Positions 32,450-43,996 of a DNA stretch of 64,000 nucleotides are shown here, in pieces. The stretch spans positions 88,461,534-88,525,533 of the forward strand of contig CM053271.1 in NCBI GenBank assembly GCA_028583415.1. The letters are read 5' to 3'. Every line of letters begins with the position of its first letter. Within the stretch, counting starts at the first letter, position 1. The notes beneath the pieces were generated by a model. The model made no database searches. It was not told where the DNA came from and saw nothing but the letters and a program-made list of their open reading frames with translations. This DNA is from Protea cynaroides. Its lineage: Eukaryota > Streptophyta > Magnoliopsida > Proteales > Proteaceae. Both the position numbers and the translations under genes were made by a program.

Positions 32450-33621
32450 GAGTAAGTACATAATCATACCAGTAGCCACATCAGGTAATGCAGGTGCTTC
32501 CTCCGTGGTAACGACGTACACCTTGCCTTGCTGCTGTTGCTTCTTTGGTAGTAGGCATGATCTGGCATAGTGGCCCACTTGTTGATAGTTAAAGCATTTC
32601 ACACTGGCATTCTATCTTGTTGCTTACTGTATCACTTTAGGAACAGATCTAGGTGGTACAGTACTAGTTGGTGGCCTAAATAGATGATAAGGCTTGTTGC
32701 TTCCTCTGCCTTGAGCCTTAGTATTAGGCCTCTTCAAACCCCTATTCTGCGCAAATAAACTGTCCCTCTAGCTTGACTCAATGACTCGAGCCACCTGTAT
32801 AACTTCATTATAGTTCTTCAGTCTACGCCCCAATACATGCTCTCTTATAACACCTCTAAGACCCATTGTGAAGCTACGGGCCTTGGTTTTTTTCCTCCTG
32901 CATACTAGTTGGAGGGAAAAAGAGCAACTCCCATACTTTTACTGGTAAGCCTCAACTGTCATCTGAGACTGTTGTAGACTGAGGAACTCCTTCTCCATTT
33001 GATCACGAAAGCTCCTTGGAAAGTACTTCTCGAAGGAGGCCTCTTTGAATATGGCCCACGTGATAATACCATGCTTGGTTTCCAACTACCATCGGGTGGA
33101 GTTCCACCAACCATTGGCGTCCTCCTTCAGCATATGCGTGGCATATAGAACCTTTTCCTCATCTGAACACTACAGCAACTGAAAGTTCTTTTCCATCTCT
33201 GCTATCCACTGTACTGGCCACAGTGGTTTTCTTGGCTTTCCTGCAAAAGTAGGTGGCTTCAATTTCAAGAATCCATTCACCGGTCTGGAAAGACTACTCT
33301 GCCCATACTGTGCTTGTCCATACCATTCCGGTTGATATGCCTACCACCCTGATATCCACCCTGGTATTGGTTAGGTGTAGATGTTCTAGCAAATTACTGA
33401 GGGAATGTTGTGTTTTATGCTACTGGCTATTGTTGCCCCTCAGTAGCTATGCTACTGTCTACAGGTACAGTATTAGCGTTATCTATAGTAGTAGGTGGCA
33501 CATTGGTGGGTAGCGTTATCTAAGAATGTGTACCCTCCTGGTTCTTAGGGTCCACCTCCTCCTACCCACCTATTTGACGGTAGGCGGTTTTGCTCGACAG
33601 AGGCGCAAGACCAATATCCAT
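32450..33621 (-). pseudogene. gag: Element A gag
   Basis: Order on the minus strand: Pro/Gln/Thr-rich N-terminus, FLKLKPPTFAGKPRKPLWPVQWIAEMEKNF, Retrotrans_gag core (FEKYFPRSFRDQMEKEFLSL), TMGLRGVIREHVLG, and a knuckle CFNYQQVGHYARSC that has lost its second Cys. Several stops. The N-terminal MxxRRV motif of B, C and D is not visible. Confidence 0.75.
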
Positions 33622-33671
33622 GGTTTGACGCTAAAAACATTGAGTCTGGTTACCTTGTAAATCTAAAACAT

Positions 33672-34666
33672 CTACACAGGTCAACGTTGAGGCAGCTTTT
33701 GGGGCAATGGGATGGTTACCTGTTATCCAATACGATGACGCCATAAGCCCCGACGTGGTAAAGCATTTCTTCACCAATCTGGAGGTAGAGGGGGATCCCA
33801 ATGATTTTGAACATGATAGGGATCTTTGCATTACTAGCTTTGTGAAAAGTATGGAGATCCCTTTCAACATGACTGAGTTGGCCGCACTTCTTGACATCCT
33901 AAATGATGGCGAGCTAGTCTACTGTGGGCCCAGAGCGAAAGGGTATCTCACTGAGGAGATGCGGGTAGAGATTGCTGATTAGATTTTGTTACCAGATAAT
34001 ATCATGCTGGTAGGGAACCTTCCCCCATTACCTCAATTATACTGCCGCATCATACAACATGACCTTGTCCCGCAAAGCGGTCATTAGAAGGAGGTGTCTC
34101 AGTTGACTCAGTACGTTACCTACTGTGTTACCATAGGGCACCGAGTCTGCTTTCCTTACTTGATCATCTAGACCATAGCCTGCACCGTAATGCCCAATGT
34201 GTTGGGCAATCTCTCCTATGGTAGGCTGATTACAGTGTTGCTGAGACGCTTAGGGGTGGACATGCGCGGTGAGCCAGCTTATGAGGACACCATGACCTTT
34301 GATATAAATGTAGAGGCTATCTACAAAATACAGATATATGGTCTGGAGCTTAGTGACGAGGAGCTACAGGTTAGTCCCCTTCCGCTTAGGAGTCAGGCGG
34401 CAGCCGCAGCAACAGCAGCAATAGTAGCACCACTAGCAGCAAAGGTAGAGGGTGGTGAGAATGTGCACATGGAGGACGTCCCTGCATCGGCACCCTAGCC
34501 CATACCAGTGGCAAGACCATCTCAGCCTCCTCTAGATATAGTGATGGGTATGCTCATGGAGATTCGAAATGCCTAGTGCGAGATGAGCCGTAACCTGGCG
34601 GGCCTTACTCATAACATACGAGTTACACAAGACCAGGTCCACTGGCTTAGGGAGGCATACGAGTGA
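33672..34666 (+). pseudogene. Element A antisense accessory ORF, N-terminus missing
   Basis: Antisense to A, between PBS and gag. Begins inside the family at VEAAFGAMGWLPVIQYDD and continues PDVVKHFFTNLEVEGDPNDFEHDRDLCITSFVKSMEI, QLYCRIIQHDLVPQSGH, GNLSYGRLITVLLRRLGVDM, an Ala-rich stretch, and VHWLREAYE at a TGA (34664-34666). The roughly 600-base divergent region and the MARTK start present in B, C and D are gone, so gag and aORF now nearly abut. Several stops. Confidence 0.7.
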
Positions 34667-35027
34667 GACTACGATATCACTAACCCAATTTCCCCAGGCT
34701 CCGACCCCACCATAGCCAGACATTATTTCCTTCACTTACATATATTTAGTTTATTTTTGATAATAGGGTAACTGTCCGGCATGTGGACTGTACCCTGTTG
34801 TAAACATTATATTTTCTTTCCTATTTAAAGTATTACGTGTTTATATGGTCTTCTCCCTAGACATATGTGGTTTTAAATTTCCTCTTTTAATTATAATGTG
34901 TTATGCTCTTTCACTTAGTCTCAAGCATCAAACAAGCTATGGTGTGTTTTATTAAAGTTTTTAATTTCCTATCCCAGTTCACTGGACTTAGTTAGATGCA
35001 CAATGGTTAGCTGGACAAAGCCTAAGA

Positions 35028-35039
35028 GCTCTAATACCA
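35028..35039 (-). other. Primer-binding site of A
   Basis: TGGTATTAGAGC on the minus strand: the tRNA-Met-i site with one C to T change. Confidence 0.85.
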
Positions 35040-37267
35040 ATCATACCCTAATTTTGACTGAACCAGAAGTGTAAGTGAACCGCCACTAGATCAACGTTTC
35101 ACACTAGGATCTCAATAGACCATGTCAACTAACCAACCACGCATACTAACCACAATTAGAGAATAATAAATAGCAATAGAATTTTATAAATAAATGAACT
35201 GAGTTTTTAGTTGTAAATAAATAATATTCAAATTATTCTCAAATCCCAAAACATTAATAAATAATTTAATACATCTCAGTATAGTAACTGAAAAGAATAA
35301 TTAAATTATCCCTAAAGGAACAAGCAATAAGAGCACATGCATGAGGCATCATGCTCGTCCTCCACTGTTTGTGTATTTATGGTAGCTACTGTCCCGTACA
35401 CTAGAGCAGTCATAAAATCTTCCACAGTATATCCTACATCAACATTTGAAAAAGTGTATATATATACGGGATGATCTGACAACTTAGCTCAGTAAAACAC
35501 AAGACCAATGTAATATACAAAATGCATGAGTTAACAATACATTGGGGCAGGTATAACTTGCAAAGTGCTATGATAAGGTTTGGTGGCCACCGCACCTCCA
35601 TGCATGAGAGTGTAAGCACACCTAACAGTCAAGCTCCGATCCAAACTACTGTTGTTTTCCCACATCACTCACTCTGATGTAGAGATAGAGCTAGAGTCTG
35701 GTGGGCAGGTAAAGCCACCATCCCACGTCCTCTCCTTGATACCTACACCGCACTAATACCTACAAAGGCTTGCAAGTAGGTTTCATTTCTAACTAGTCCT
35801 ATATGTCATCATAGTATCTATGGCCCTACCCCAAAGTAGCTCCCTACGACATAGAGATAGGGCTCGAGTCTAATGGGTAGGCAGAGCCATAATCCCATGT
35901 CCTCCCCCTGATACCCTATTCGTACCAAGCTCGCTAAGGTAGACGATGATACGAAAAGGTACTAGTGTAAGGATATATCTAGGGCTCTGCTCCCCTTTAC
36001 ATTCCACACACTAACGAAAACATTCACATGCCTAACAAACATCATCCTTAGCATATGAATATGCATGAACAGATAATAAAATTAAATTACAAGATGACAA
36101 GTGAAATGCACAGGCAACAAATAAATAAATACACATACACATACAAGTACAATTACAATGGTTTACTATTATTTAATTAATTTGGGTTTGGGGTATTGTC
36201 CCTTACTTGACACGTGATTGCAAGTCTGCTCTACATCACAGAGTCTACTCAAGCCGTCCCCAAGTCCTACACAACATTATTCATTAATTAGAATTAGGTT
36301 TTTACAAGGTTTTAATTGGTCAAAACCAAGTTTGGCCAATAAATAGGTTTCAAATAGGCATACCAGTCTTGCTCAACAGGGTATATCGATTTGACTATAG
36401 TCTAGTCAGTATGTGCCTGCGGTATATACCACAATACCATACTGCAAGACTTTTTGTCTAACCGGTATGCCCTGTGGTATATACCGCATGGGCATACCAC
36501 AGGACCTACTTGTCCTATCGGTATGTTCGACAGTATGGGTCTAAGAGTTAGTTCTTGGACTTCCCTCTCCCGTCGGTCCTCGGCTTGGTTTCAGGGTTCC
36601 TCTTAAACTATTCTAAAGTCACGATACCTGTTTAGTCACTTAGGTTTACATTATTCACCGCTTAACCTAGTAGAATGGCGTTCCCATTCTTCTTCTTATA
36701 ATGAAACTCAAAGAGAACTAGGGTTCTATAGATCTAGGTTTTGGATCAATATGCCTTTTCACAGCTTTGATCCATAACCCAAACATTACTACAGAGGTAA
36801 AGCACTTACAGGTGTTTGTTGAATGGTGGTGCTCTCCTCTCAATGGAAAATCCCTTCTTAAACAGCCTCCTTCCTCTCTGCTCCTTCTTAGATATCTTCC
36901 AAAGGGTTCTAGGGTTTGAGAGTGTGGAAAAGGATCTAAAGAGAAGGAAAAATGCATATATAGAGTGGGAGACCATTCTAGGAAGGTCTCCTATTTTTAA
37001 AAGATTTTCTAAACTCAAATTCCGAGTATGGGGTCCACTGGAGTCCGTCATCACTAGCACAATCATACCGGTTAGACATACCAGTCTAACTCATAATGCA
37101 GCCAGTATGTTAGACCGGTATGAGAAAATTTGGTTTAAAAGATTATTTCTTACACCTGAAGTTCGTGGTTCATCACCCAGCCTTGTATTCTGGTCCGACT
37201 AAGTTTGGAAGACCTATCACGACGCGAAACATAGGTTAGATTGGGTTTTCAGAGTGTGGGTCTTACA
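35040..37267 (-). mobile_element. Element A 5' LTR
   Basis: Minus-strand LTR from TGTAAGACCC (37267) to about 35040. Cluster 1 about 37050-37135 (CATACCGGTTAGAC, GACCGGTATG), TATA-like TATATATGCAT near 36955, cluster 2 about 36360-36545 (CATACCAG, GGTATATACC), Cys-motif frame 35312-35446. Same subfamily as 15083-17345, with a shorter cluster 2. Confidence 0.88.
35312..35446 (-). CDS. LTR-encoded CxCxxC micro-ORF (A, 5' LTR copy)
   Basis: Open 44-codon frame NVDVGYTVEDFM...HDASCMCSYCLFL; the first Cys-motif Glu is Met here. Changes from the partner LTR copy are scattered, none creates a stop. Confidence 0.35.
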   Translation of the reverse strand, partial: NVDVGYTVEDFMTALVYGTVATINTQTVEDEHDASCMCSYCLFL

Positions 37268-38864
37268 CCTTTTCCTTAGTTTATTCTTCACTTATAATCC
37301 CTATTTTCCTTGTAGCTTGCCAATGCATTGCAGGCTCTGGACAACCGTGATGTTGCCAAGGTTAGAGATCTCGAGTCTATGGTGAAAACCCTGGATGAAG
37401 CAAGAAAGGTCCATCGGGACTATTTTAAGAGGAAGAAGGCTTTGACCAAGGAGCTAGAGGATGTTAGGGGGCAGCTAGATGTCATGGACACAGATAAGGG
37501 AAATGCTGAATTCGAGGTCGGGCGGTTGAAAACAGAGCTTGAATCTGAGAAAACAAGGCCAATTCAAGCCTGACCACCATGACTACTGAGCTAGAGGCAG
37601 AAAGGCAGAAGAGCCAATCTTTGGAAGCCTCTTTGGTGAGCTTAAGGACCGACAAGGAAGGAGTTGACTAGACTGTTGGAAAACTCCAAAGCTAATCTCC
37701 AAAAAGTTGAGGCTGAGGTCCCTGGGAAAATCAGCGAGGAAGTTGTTGAGTTCAAAGCATTTGGTGAGCTGTAGAATTACATCTTTTAGGTGCCAGAGAT
37801 GGAGGCTCTTCGAACCTTGATTGGTAGGGACTCCTACCTTCAAGGAGTGTATAGCTCATGGGATTTCGTACGTAAGAAGGCGGGGCCTAACTTTAACTTC
37901 TCGTGGTATTATTTGGAAATAGATGAGGGCCCTTCTTCTTCTAAAGAAGAGGATGCCAAAAGAGAGGAAGTCAAGGGTGTGCCCCAGAATCCTTAGCTCG
38001 GGGTGGAGCCATAGACCCTAGCTATGGTCCATCGCCCTGCCTACATTCTTCAAGTCATCGGCACTCAAGATCTCCAAAGTGTGGGTGTGGTTTTAAAGGC
38101 AGGGTCGGCAGCTCTTCTTCTCGGCTAGGAAAGTGTTGTCATTGGAAGTGGCAAGAAAGCTGGGACAAACACCGAGGTTGAAGGATAGGTGTCTTAGTTT
38201 TATTTTTATTCGCCCTTTGGTCAGTTGAGATTTAATGAAAGCTATACTTTTTCCTATTTTGTAATTGTGTGCAATCTTCTTTGATTTTTTGCTTTTAGGC
38301 TGATGTTGTCATCTTCTCTTAAGATCTTTTGGAGGTTCTCTCGGACACCCTTGCTGAGGCTAAAGTCCTTCATACCCAACTTTGGGAAGCTGAGGCAGCA
38401 TTTGGGAAAATCATCACCGCCATGGTTTATCTTGAGGAATCCAAAAGAAGGAGTTTAGGGCGTTGCGATCTAGGGCGGAAAAGGCAGAGTTGAAGTATGC
38501 ATTGACTTATAGGTTGCACGTTAAATGCTATAGGGAACTTCAACCGGTGAAAAATGACCTAGATTATTTTTTGAAGGAGGGTGCTACCGACCGCCGTCTT
38601 TGTCTTAGTGTTGAGCATCATGCAGATTTACTTGTAGAGAAACTCACCAAGGAAGAAGAGACTTTGGCTTACTTCATGGGATGTCCAAGGACTAGGGGTT
38701 ATTACTATAATCCTCACCCTTCTCTTGATGTTATTTACCAAACAATGTCACGACAGTGTACTGAGACTCAACGTAAAACCAAGGAGGCAGCATAGAGACT
38801 AATTGAAACTGTGGAACACCTTAGGAAGCCTTCCAGTAAAGTGGTTAAGAGCATGTCTGTTTAG
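37268..38864 (+). pseudogene. Tat2 antisense ORF, second part
   Basis: Resumes the intron cut by element A: the acceptor TTCCTTGTAG ends at 37315, then LANALQALDNRDVAKVRDLESMVKTLDEARK, a long coiled coil (37328-37573 and on, frameshift near 37560). 37790-38000 reads PEMEALRTLIGRDSYLQGVYSSWDFVRKKAGPNFNFSWYY. A further intron likely ends at CTTTTAG (about 38299). The last exon includes ECYRELQPVKNDLDYFL-like sequence (38513-38575) and ends at 38862-38864. This is not a host gene: its N-terminal half and context match the Tat accessory family. Confidence 0.65.
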
Positions 38865-39444
38865 CTTGTATAAAGTCTCTGCCGTTCGACTTCATGACAA
38901 TGTGGTTTATAACACTTTGATGAAGTAGTCTTGTAATTTTCTTTTGCATAATAAAATTTGGAACGTTACTTTAAGAGCCGAGCTTGCATGTTCTTTTGCC
39001 TTTAATTGCATGAACTTAAGAGCCTTCCTTACCCCCTAAGTTCACAATGGATGAATGGTGCATGCATTGTGAATTTAAGTAATACGGTTGTAGGTCGTCA
39101 AACCCTAGGTTGCACAGGTCGTACTTAAACGAGTTGTGTAAACTTCAGGTGGTTAGCCCATGTATCACATTAGTGGCCTTGTAGTCGACCTGTGAGGTGA
39201 TTGTAGGTTTTTTACCGAAGTACATCGCAGGTCATCACTATGGCGAGTTATGGTGAGTTGTTACATAGAAATTCTTAAGACAAAAGAGTGGAATGTAAGA
39301 CACTTCATTAAACTTCCTCATGTCCATTGCATTAGTGATAGAATTTTTGCAGATTTTTTGAGTGCCAAGGCTTCTGGATATATTTTCCCTCTAAGGATTC
39401 AAGGTAGCAAGTCCCTGGCCTCGACACACGGATAACTTAATATG
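38865..39444. other. Spacer between Tat2 antisense ORF and pol
   Basis: No domain recognised; equivalent in position to the Tat1 hairpin-array region but without a visible tandem repeat. Confidence 0.5.
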
Positions 39445-39760
39445 GTCCTTTCCAGGTTGGCATCAATTTTCCTTGCTCGGAAGGTTTGGATACAGTGGTA
39501 AGATGGAGCACCAGATCACCGACCTTAAACTGCCTAGCTCAGACACGAGAATTGTAGTATCTGGCCACCCTTTGTTGATATGCTAGCATGCAAAGTAGGG
39601 CAGTATCACAGACGTCTTCTAGTAGGTCCAAGTTAGCTCTGAGATCGTCATTATTCTGTATCTTATCGTAGTTGAAGATCTTGAGAGTTGGGTGGGTAGC
39701 TTCGGCTAGTATGACTGCTTTCGCTTCATATACCAACATGAAGGGCATTTCCCCAATGGG
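39445..39760 (-). pseudogene. pol: Tat2 integrase C-terminal fragment
   Basis: Minus strand: PIGEMPFMLVYEAKAVILAEATHPT (39760 to about 39685), AYQQRVARYYNSRV, KVGDLVL and GKLMPTWKGPY. It matches the Tat1 integrase end (PTGETPFMLAFGKEAV). Cut cleanly at 39760 by the LTR of element D; the rest of Tat2 pol is not in the window. Confidence 0.8.
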
Positions 39761-40281
39761 TGTAAGACCTGCACTCCACTAACCCGGTTTAACCCTGTCG
39801 TGCTGGGTTTTTTCATCATTTTTGGACTAAGTTGACTGATCGTTTGAAGATGGATCATAAACCAGGTATGAGAATTGAGTTAAAAACACTGGAAACATAC
39901 CTATGGTCGCATACCTGGGTAGGTATGGTCGACCATAAGGAAGGAAACAAAAATCTCAAATCCAGAACCCCACGGTTGATGGTTTCAACCCTACAGTTGA
40001 CGGATTCTGCGATTGTAGCTATCGACCGTGGGACCCCAGATTAGACTCCGAGTTTTGGAAACTTTCCTAAACTAAGGGATTGCTTTCCTAATTGAAAGAG
40101 GACTCTATATGGAGAGTTTTTCTCTATATAAAGGACGTCCCTCAGTCATTTTTCACTCTTTTAGAACATTAGTAAACCCTAGAAAGAGAAGGGAAGAGAA
40201 AGAAGAGAAGGAGAAGAAGAAAAGGCTAAGGAGAGGATTTTCTTGAGAAGAGATTGGCTCTCTACCACAAGGCAAGGTATG

Positions 40282-40791
40282 NNNNNNNNNNNNNNNNNNN
40301 NNNNNNNNNNNNNNNNNNNNNNNNNNNNNNNNNNNNNNNNNNNNNNNNNNNNNNNNNNNNNNNNNNNNNNNNNNNNNNNNNNNNNNNNNNNNNNNNNNNN
40401 NNNNNNNNNNNNNNNNNNNNNNNNNNNNNNNNNNNNNNNNNNNNNNNNNNNNNNNNNNNNNNNNNNNNNNNNNNNNNNNNNNNNNNNNNNNNNNNNNNNN
40501 NNNNNNNNNNNNNNNNNNNNNNNNNNNNNNNNNNNNNNNNNNNNNNNNNNNNNNNNNNNNNNNNNNNNNNNNNNNNNNNNNNNNNNNNNNNNNNNNNNNN
40601 NNNNNNNNNNNNNNNNNNNNNNNNNNNNNNNNNNNNNNNNNNNNNNNNNNNNNNNNNNNNNNNNNNNNNNNNNNNNNNNNNNNNNNNNNNNNNNNNNNNN
40701 NNNNNNNNNNNNNNNNNNNNNNNNNNNNNNNNNNNNNNNNNNNNNNNNNNNNNNNNNNNNNNNNNNNNNNNNNNNNNNNNNACCTAATCTC
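40282..40791. other. Assembly gap (510 N)
   Basis: Unsequenced bases inside the D LTR between TATA box and cluster 2; true length unknown. Reading frames of X here are artefacts. Confidence 1.
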
Positions 40792-41086
40792 TAAAGATGT
40801 TAATTCTATGGACTAAGGATTCTATAGAGGATTAGGGATGTCAACTTATTATGATCCATGTGATTCCTTGAGTAATTTCTAAGGATAGCCCTGGGGGATG
40901 AGTTTGATGGTTAGGGTTGATAAGAAACTGCTAATGATGGCCATAGGATGACCTTAGGATAAACCCAATTGAAGAGTAGAGGAATTGACCCAGGAAGAAC
41001 TCGAATTGCATGTAGTCTGTGATCAGAAATCTCAAGGTCGCAGCTACGGTCGACCATAGCATGACCAGCATGACTAAAGGATTGAC

Positions 41087-43419
41087 TGTCACACCCCAAT
41101 TCTACACTATTCAGAATGGTGTGATGAACCACTAATAAACCAACGGTTCAACCAGGATCTCTAATAGGCTGTGTCCGCTGAAGTTAAACCATACACATCC
41201 ACAACCATAATCAGAATAAATACACAATAGCGAAAGTTTTGATATTAAATGAACTGAAGAATCTAACTGTAATAATCAATAATAAAATATCAAGTTATGT
41301 TATATCAACCGAGACATAAGTAAATAAAATATCAATTACATTTCCATAATAATTCAAATGAAAATCTAATAAAAAACGCATGAGTTACACTCACATGAGG
41401 AGTCATGCGTCTCCACTAAGTCTTCAGCCTCCATCGCAGCAATGTGCCCGTACGTAGAAGCATTCATATAGTCTTCCACCGTGGTACCTGCATCATCAAC
41501 TAAAAATATTCGACCTTGAAAAAGTGAGCACACATCACGGCTCAGTGAGCAAACAAAACAATGCAACAAACATATGCATGCATTCAATTCATATCTGTGG
41601 TCTGGTATATAAGTTTGCAATGTGCTATAGAAAGGTTTGGTGGCCGCCTCACCTCTATACGCAGGGTGTGTAAGCCCACCCAATGGATCAAACACCATTG
41701 TCGTCCACATCCACCCCAACATGGAATAGAGATAGAGCTAAAGTGCCCAGATCAAACACCGCATAACACTTCCCCTGATGCCCTACCCATGCCAACACGT
41801 AAGCCCCTGCTGGTGAGGGCTTGTAAACTGGCTCGCAACTAACCAATCCTAATGTCAAACAGTGTATCCAAGGCCTCACCCCAGCATCCCTTAATACGTC
41901 CATAGAGATAGAGTTAAGGCCCCCCGGCAGAGTCGAAGACTACATGGTCCGAGACCACCTCCCCTAACACCTTACGACGTAATAGCTCTGCTAAGGTAAT
42001 GGCGATACGATGATGTCAGTAGACAAGACTTGAGTAGAGATAGATCTAAAGTGCCCAGATCAAACACCGCATAACTCCTCCCCTCATGCCCCACTCGCAT
42101 CAAGTACACCAACCACACATTAACATTTACGTGTCTATTCCTAGCATCATCATCATCATCATCATCATGTTATAAACAAAATAGAATTTAATATGCATGA
42201 ACATTAATAGCAGGAATATTGGATGACATGTTGAATGCACATTACAAGCATACACGCATAGAATCAGTCATGGCATTGGATTCAAGAAAATAAAAACAGT
42301 TTATTATTAGCCAATTAGTTTAGGTCTCGTTCCCTCACCTTTGCTTGTGTGTAGATCCTCTTTCAAGCTTTAAGAATCACTTTTATATCAATAGGAAAAC
42401 CTAACAAGTCGATAGATTTCAGTTAGAAGTCATTCCGATACTTTTAGGCTTGCTGTTAAGCGAGGGTCGCAGGGTGGGTCGCAAGTAGGGTAGCAGTTTA
42501 TTGCGACCCCTAGGGTAGGGTCGATGCCAGGGTCGGATGTTCCATCGACCCTGGGTGCGACCACCCCTTTCCTGGACTTCCCGAATATTGGGGGTCGATC
42601 CTGTGGTCTGGTAGGGTCGATTCCCAATCGACCCCACGTGCGGCCCCCCGTGGGTTGAGTCGAGAATATCATTTTACAGTCCATTCTTTCATGTTTGGGT
42701 CCTATGGCTTACTTCACAATCCATTTTATGCTTGTTCTATGGCTTAGAACTCTAGGTTTCTTCCTTACTTTGCCTACCATGATTTCTCCATGGATTTCAT
42801 TTAAATCCTCTCATGGATGTATGATTTGGGTTTCTCCTAGACCATACCCTCTTCATGAACTATTTATTCTAAGGTCTTAGATCATCAATGGAAACGTGCC
42901 CATACCTTAGGTTTTGCTGAGATTCAGAGGTTTCTCTGAATTCTTCACTTTAGTCTTCTTCTTCAACTTTCCTTCTCTTCTCCTTCTCTTCTCTTTCTCT
43001 CACTTTCAATTAGGGTTTCAAAAGGAGTGAAAGAGGCTTAGGGACGTCCTATTTATAGAGTAGAATCTCTCAAAATAAGTTCCATTGAGATTAGGAAAGA
43101 ATCCCATTGAAATTTGGAAAGTTTCCTATTTGCAGTTTCTGTCGGTAAACAGGGGGTCGATGAGGGGGTCGGAGATCCCGTCGACCCTCAGTTCTAAGCT
43201 TTCCGACCCCTAGTTAAAATATCAGGGGTCTGACTTCTTAGTGAGGGGGGTCGACCCTGTCTATCTAGGTATGCGACCTGCCCTCTATTTTACTATTTTT
43301 GGGTCAGTTTAATACCTGGTTTCGCTATTTCCTTCACGCACTAGGTCCGTTTGGCTCGACCATGATAGGTAGACCTGGTACAAGGTGGTAAGACTGGTTA
43401 GTTCGATACGGGTCTTACA
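41087..43419 (-). mobile_element. Solo LTR S1 nested in the D LTR
   Basis: Complete minus-strand LTR, TGTAAGACCC at 43419 to GGGGTGTGACA at 41087 (2333 bases), flanked by the perfect 5-bp duplication TTGAC (41082-41086 and 43420-43424). No internal element sequence, so it arose by LTR-LTR recombination. Cluster 1 43140-43285, TATA CTATAAATAGG with GGACGTCC (43042-43060), cluster 2 42460-42655 (GGGTCGA and GGGGTCGA words), Cys-motif frame 41366-41500. Confidence 0.95.
41366..41500 (-). CDS. LTR-encoded CxCxxC micro-ORF (S1)
   Basis: VDDAGTTVEDYMNASTYGHI...THDSSCECNSCVFY, open, directly after the acceptor-like TTTTTAG. Confidence 0.4.
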   Translation of the reverse strand, partial: VDDAGTTVEDYMNASTYGHIAAMEAEDLVETHDSSCECNSCVFY

Positions 43420-43996
43420 TTGACCATAGGCATTCGGAAAGATTTCAAAAACCATATGGTCGCAGCTACGGTCACACCATATGTGACCATAGGGTATCGA
43501 CCGTAGGCAGTAAGGTCGATACAGTATAAGACCATAGGACCAATCAGACACCTATCAGTGCTCTGTTTCGATTTTCGACTACTGTAACATGTTATGTATA
43601 AACCTTAACTTAAATTCATATAACTTTTAGGTTTTTAAATCAATTCAAAGAGAATTTCAAGGCTTGGAAGGAGATCGAGTATTGCTAACAGGTGAGGGAA
43701 CAAGATCTAAACTAATTGGGTAATAACAAACTATTTATTTTTATTGAGTCCAATGCCATGATTGATTCTATGCTTGTATGTTTGTAATATGCATCTCACA
43801 TGTCATCCAATATTCCTGCTATTACTGTTCATGTATATTTTATTCTGTTTATTTATAACATGATGATGATGATGATGCTAGGAATAGGCATGTGAATGTA
43901 TGTGTGTGGTTGGTATGTTGGATGCTAATGGAGCATCAGGGGGAGGACGTGGCATGGTGGTCTTTGATCTCATCACCAGACTCTAGCTCTATCTCT

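Larger units (their letters stand above)
15083..37267 (-). mobile_element. Element A, Tekay-type chromovirus carrying nested element B
   Basis: Minus-strand element: 5' LTR 35040-37267, PBS 35028-35039, antisense accessory ORF 33672-34666, gag-pol 33621-30139 and 18592-17346, 3' LTR 15083-17345. CCTTT at 15078-15082 is repeated at 37268-37272, consistent with a 5-bp target duplication. Element B interrupts the integrase. Removing A and one CCTTT leaves a clean 80-base intron in the Tat2 antisense ORF. The two LTRs differ at many positions, so the insertion is old relative to B. Confidence 0.85.

Noticed and set aside
37328..38795. Host gene for a coiled-coil protein
   Set aside because: It is the second half of the Tat2 antisense ORF, shown by the shared intron with 13860-15082 and similarity in layout to the Tat1 ORF.
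40243..40794. Frames filled with X
   Set aside because: Translation of the N gap.
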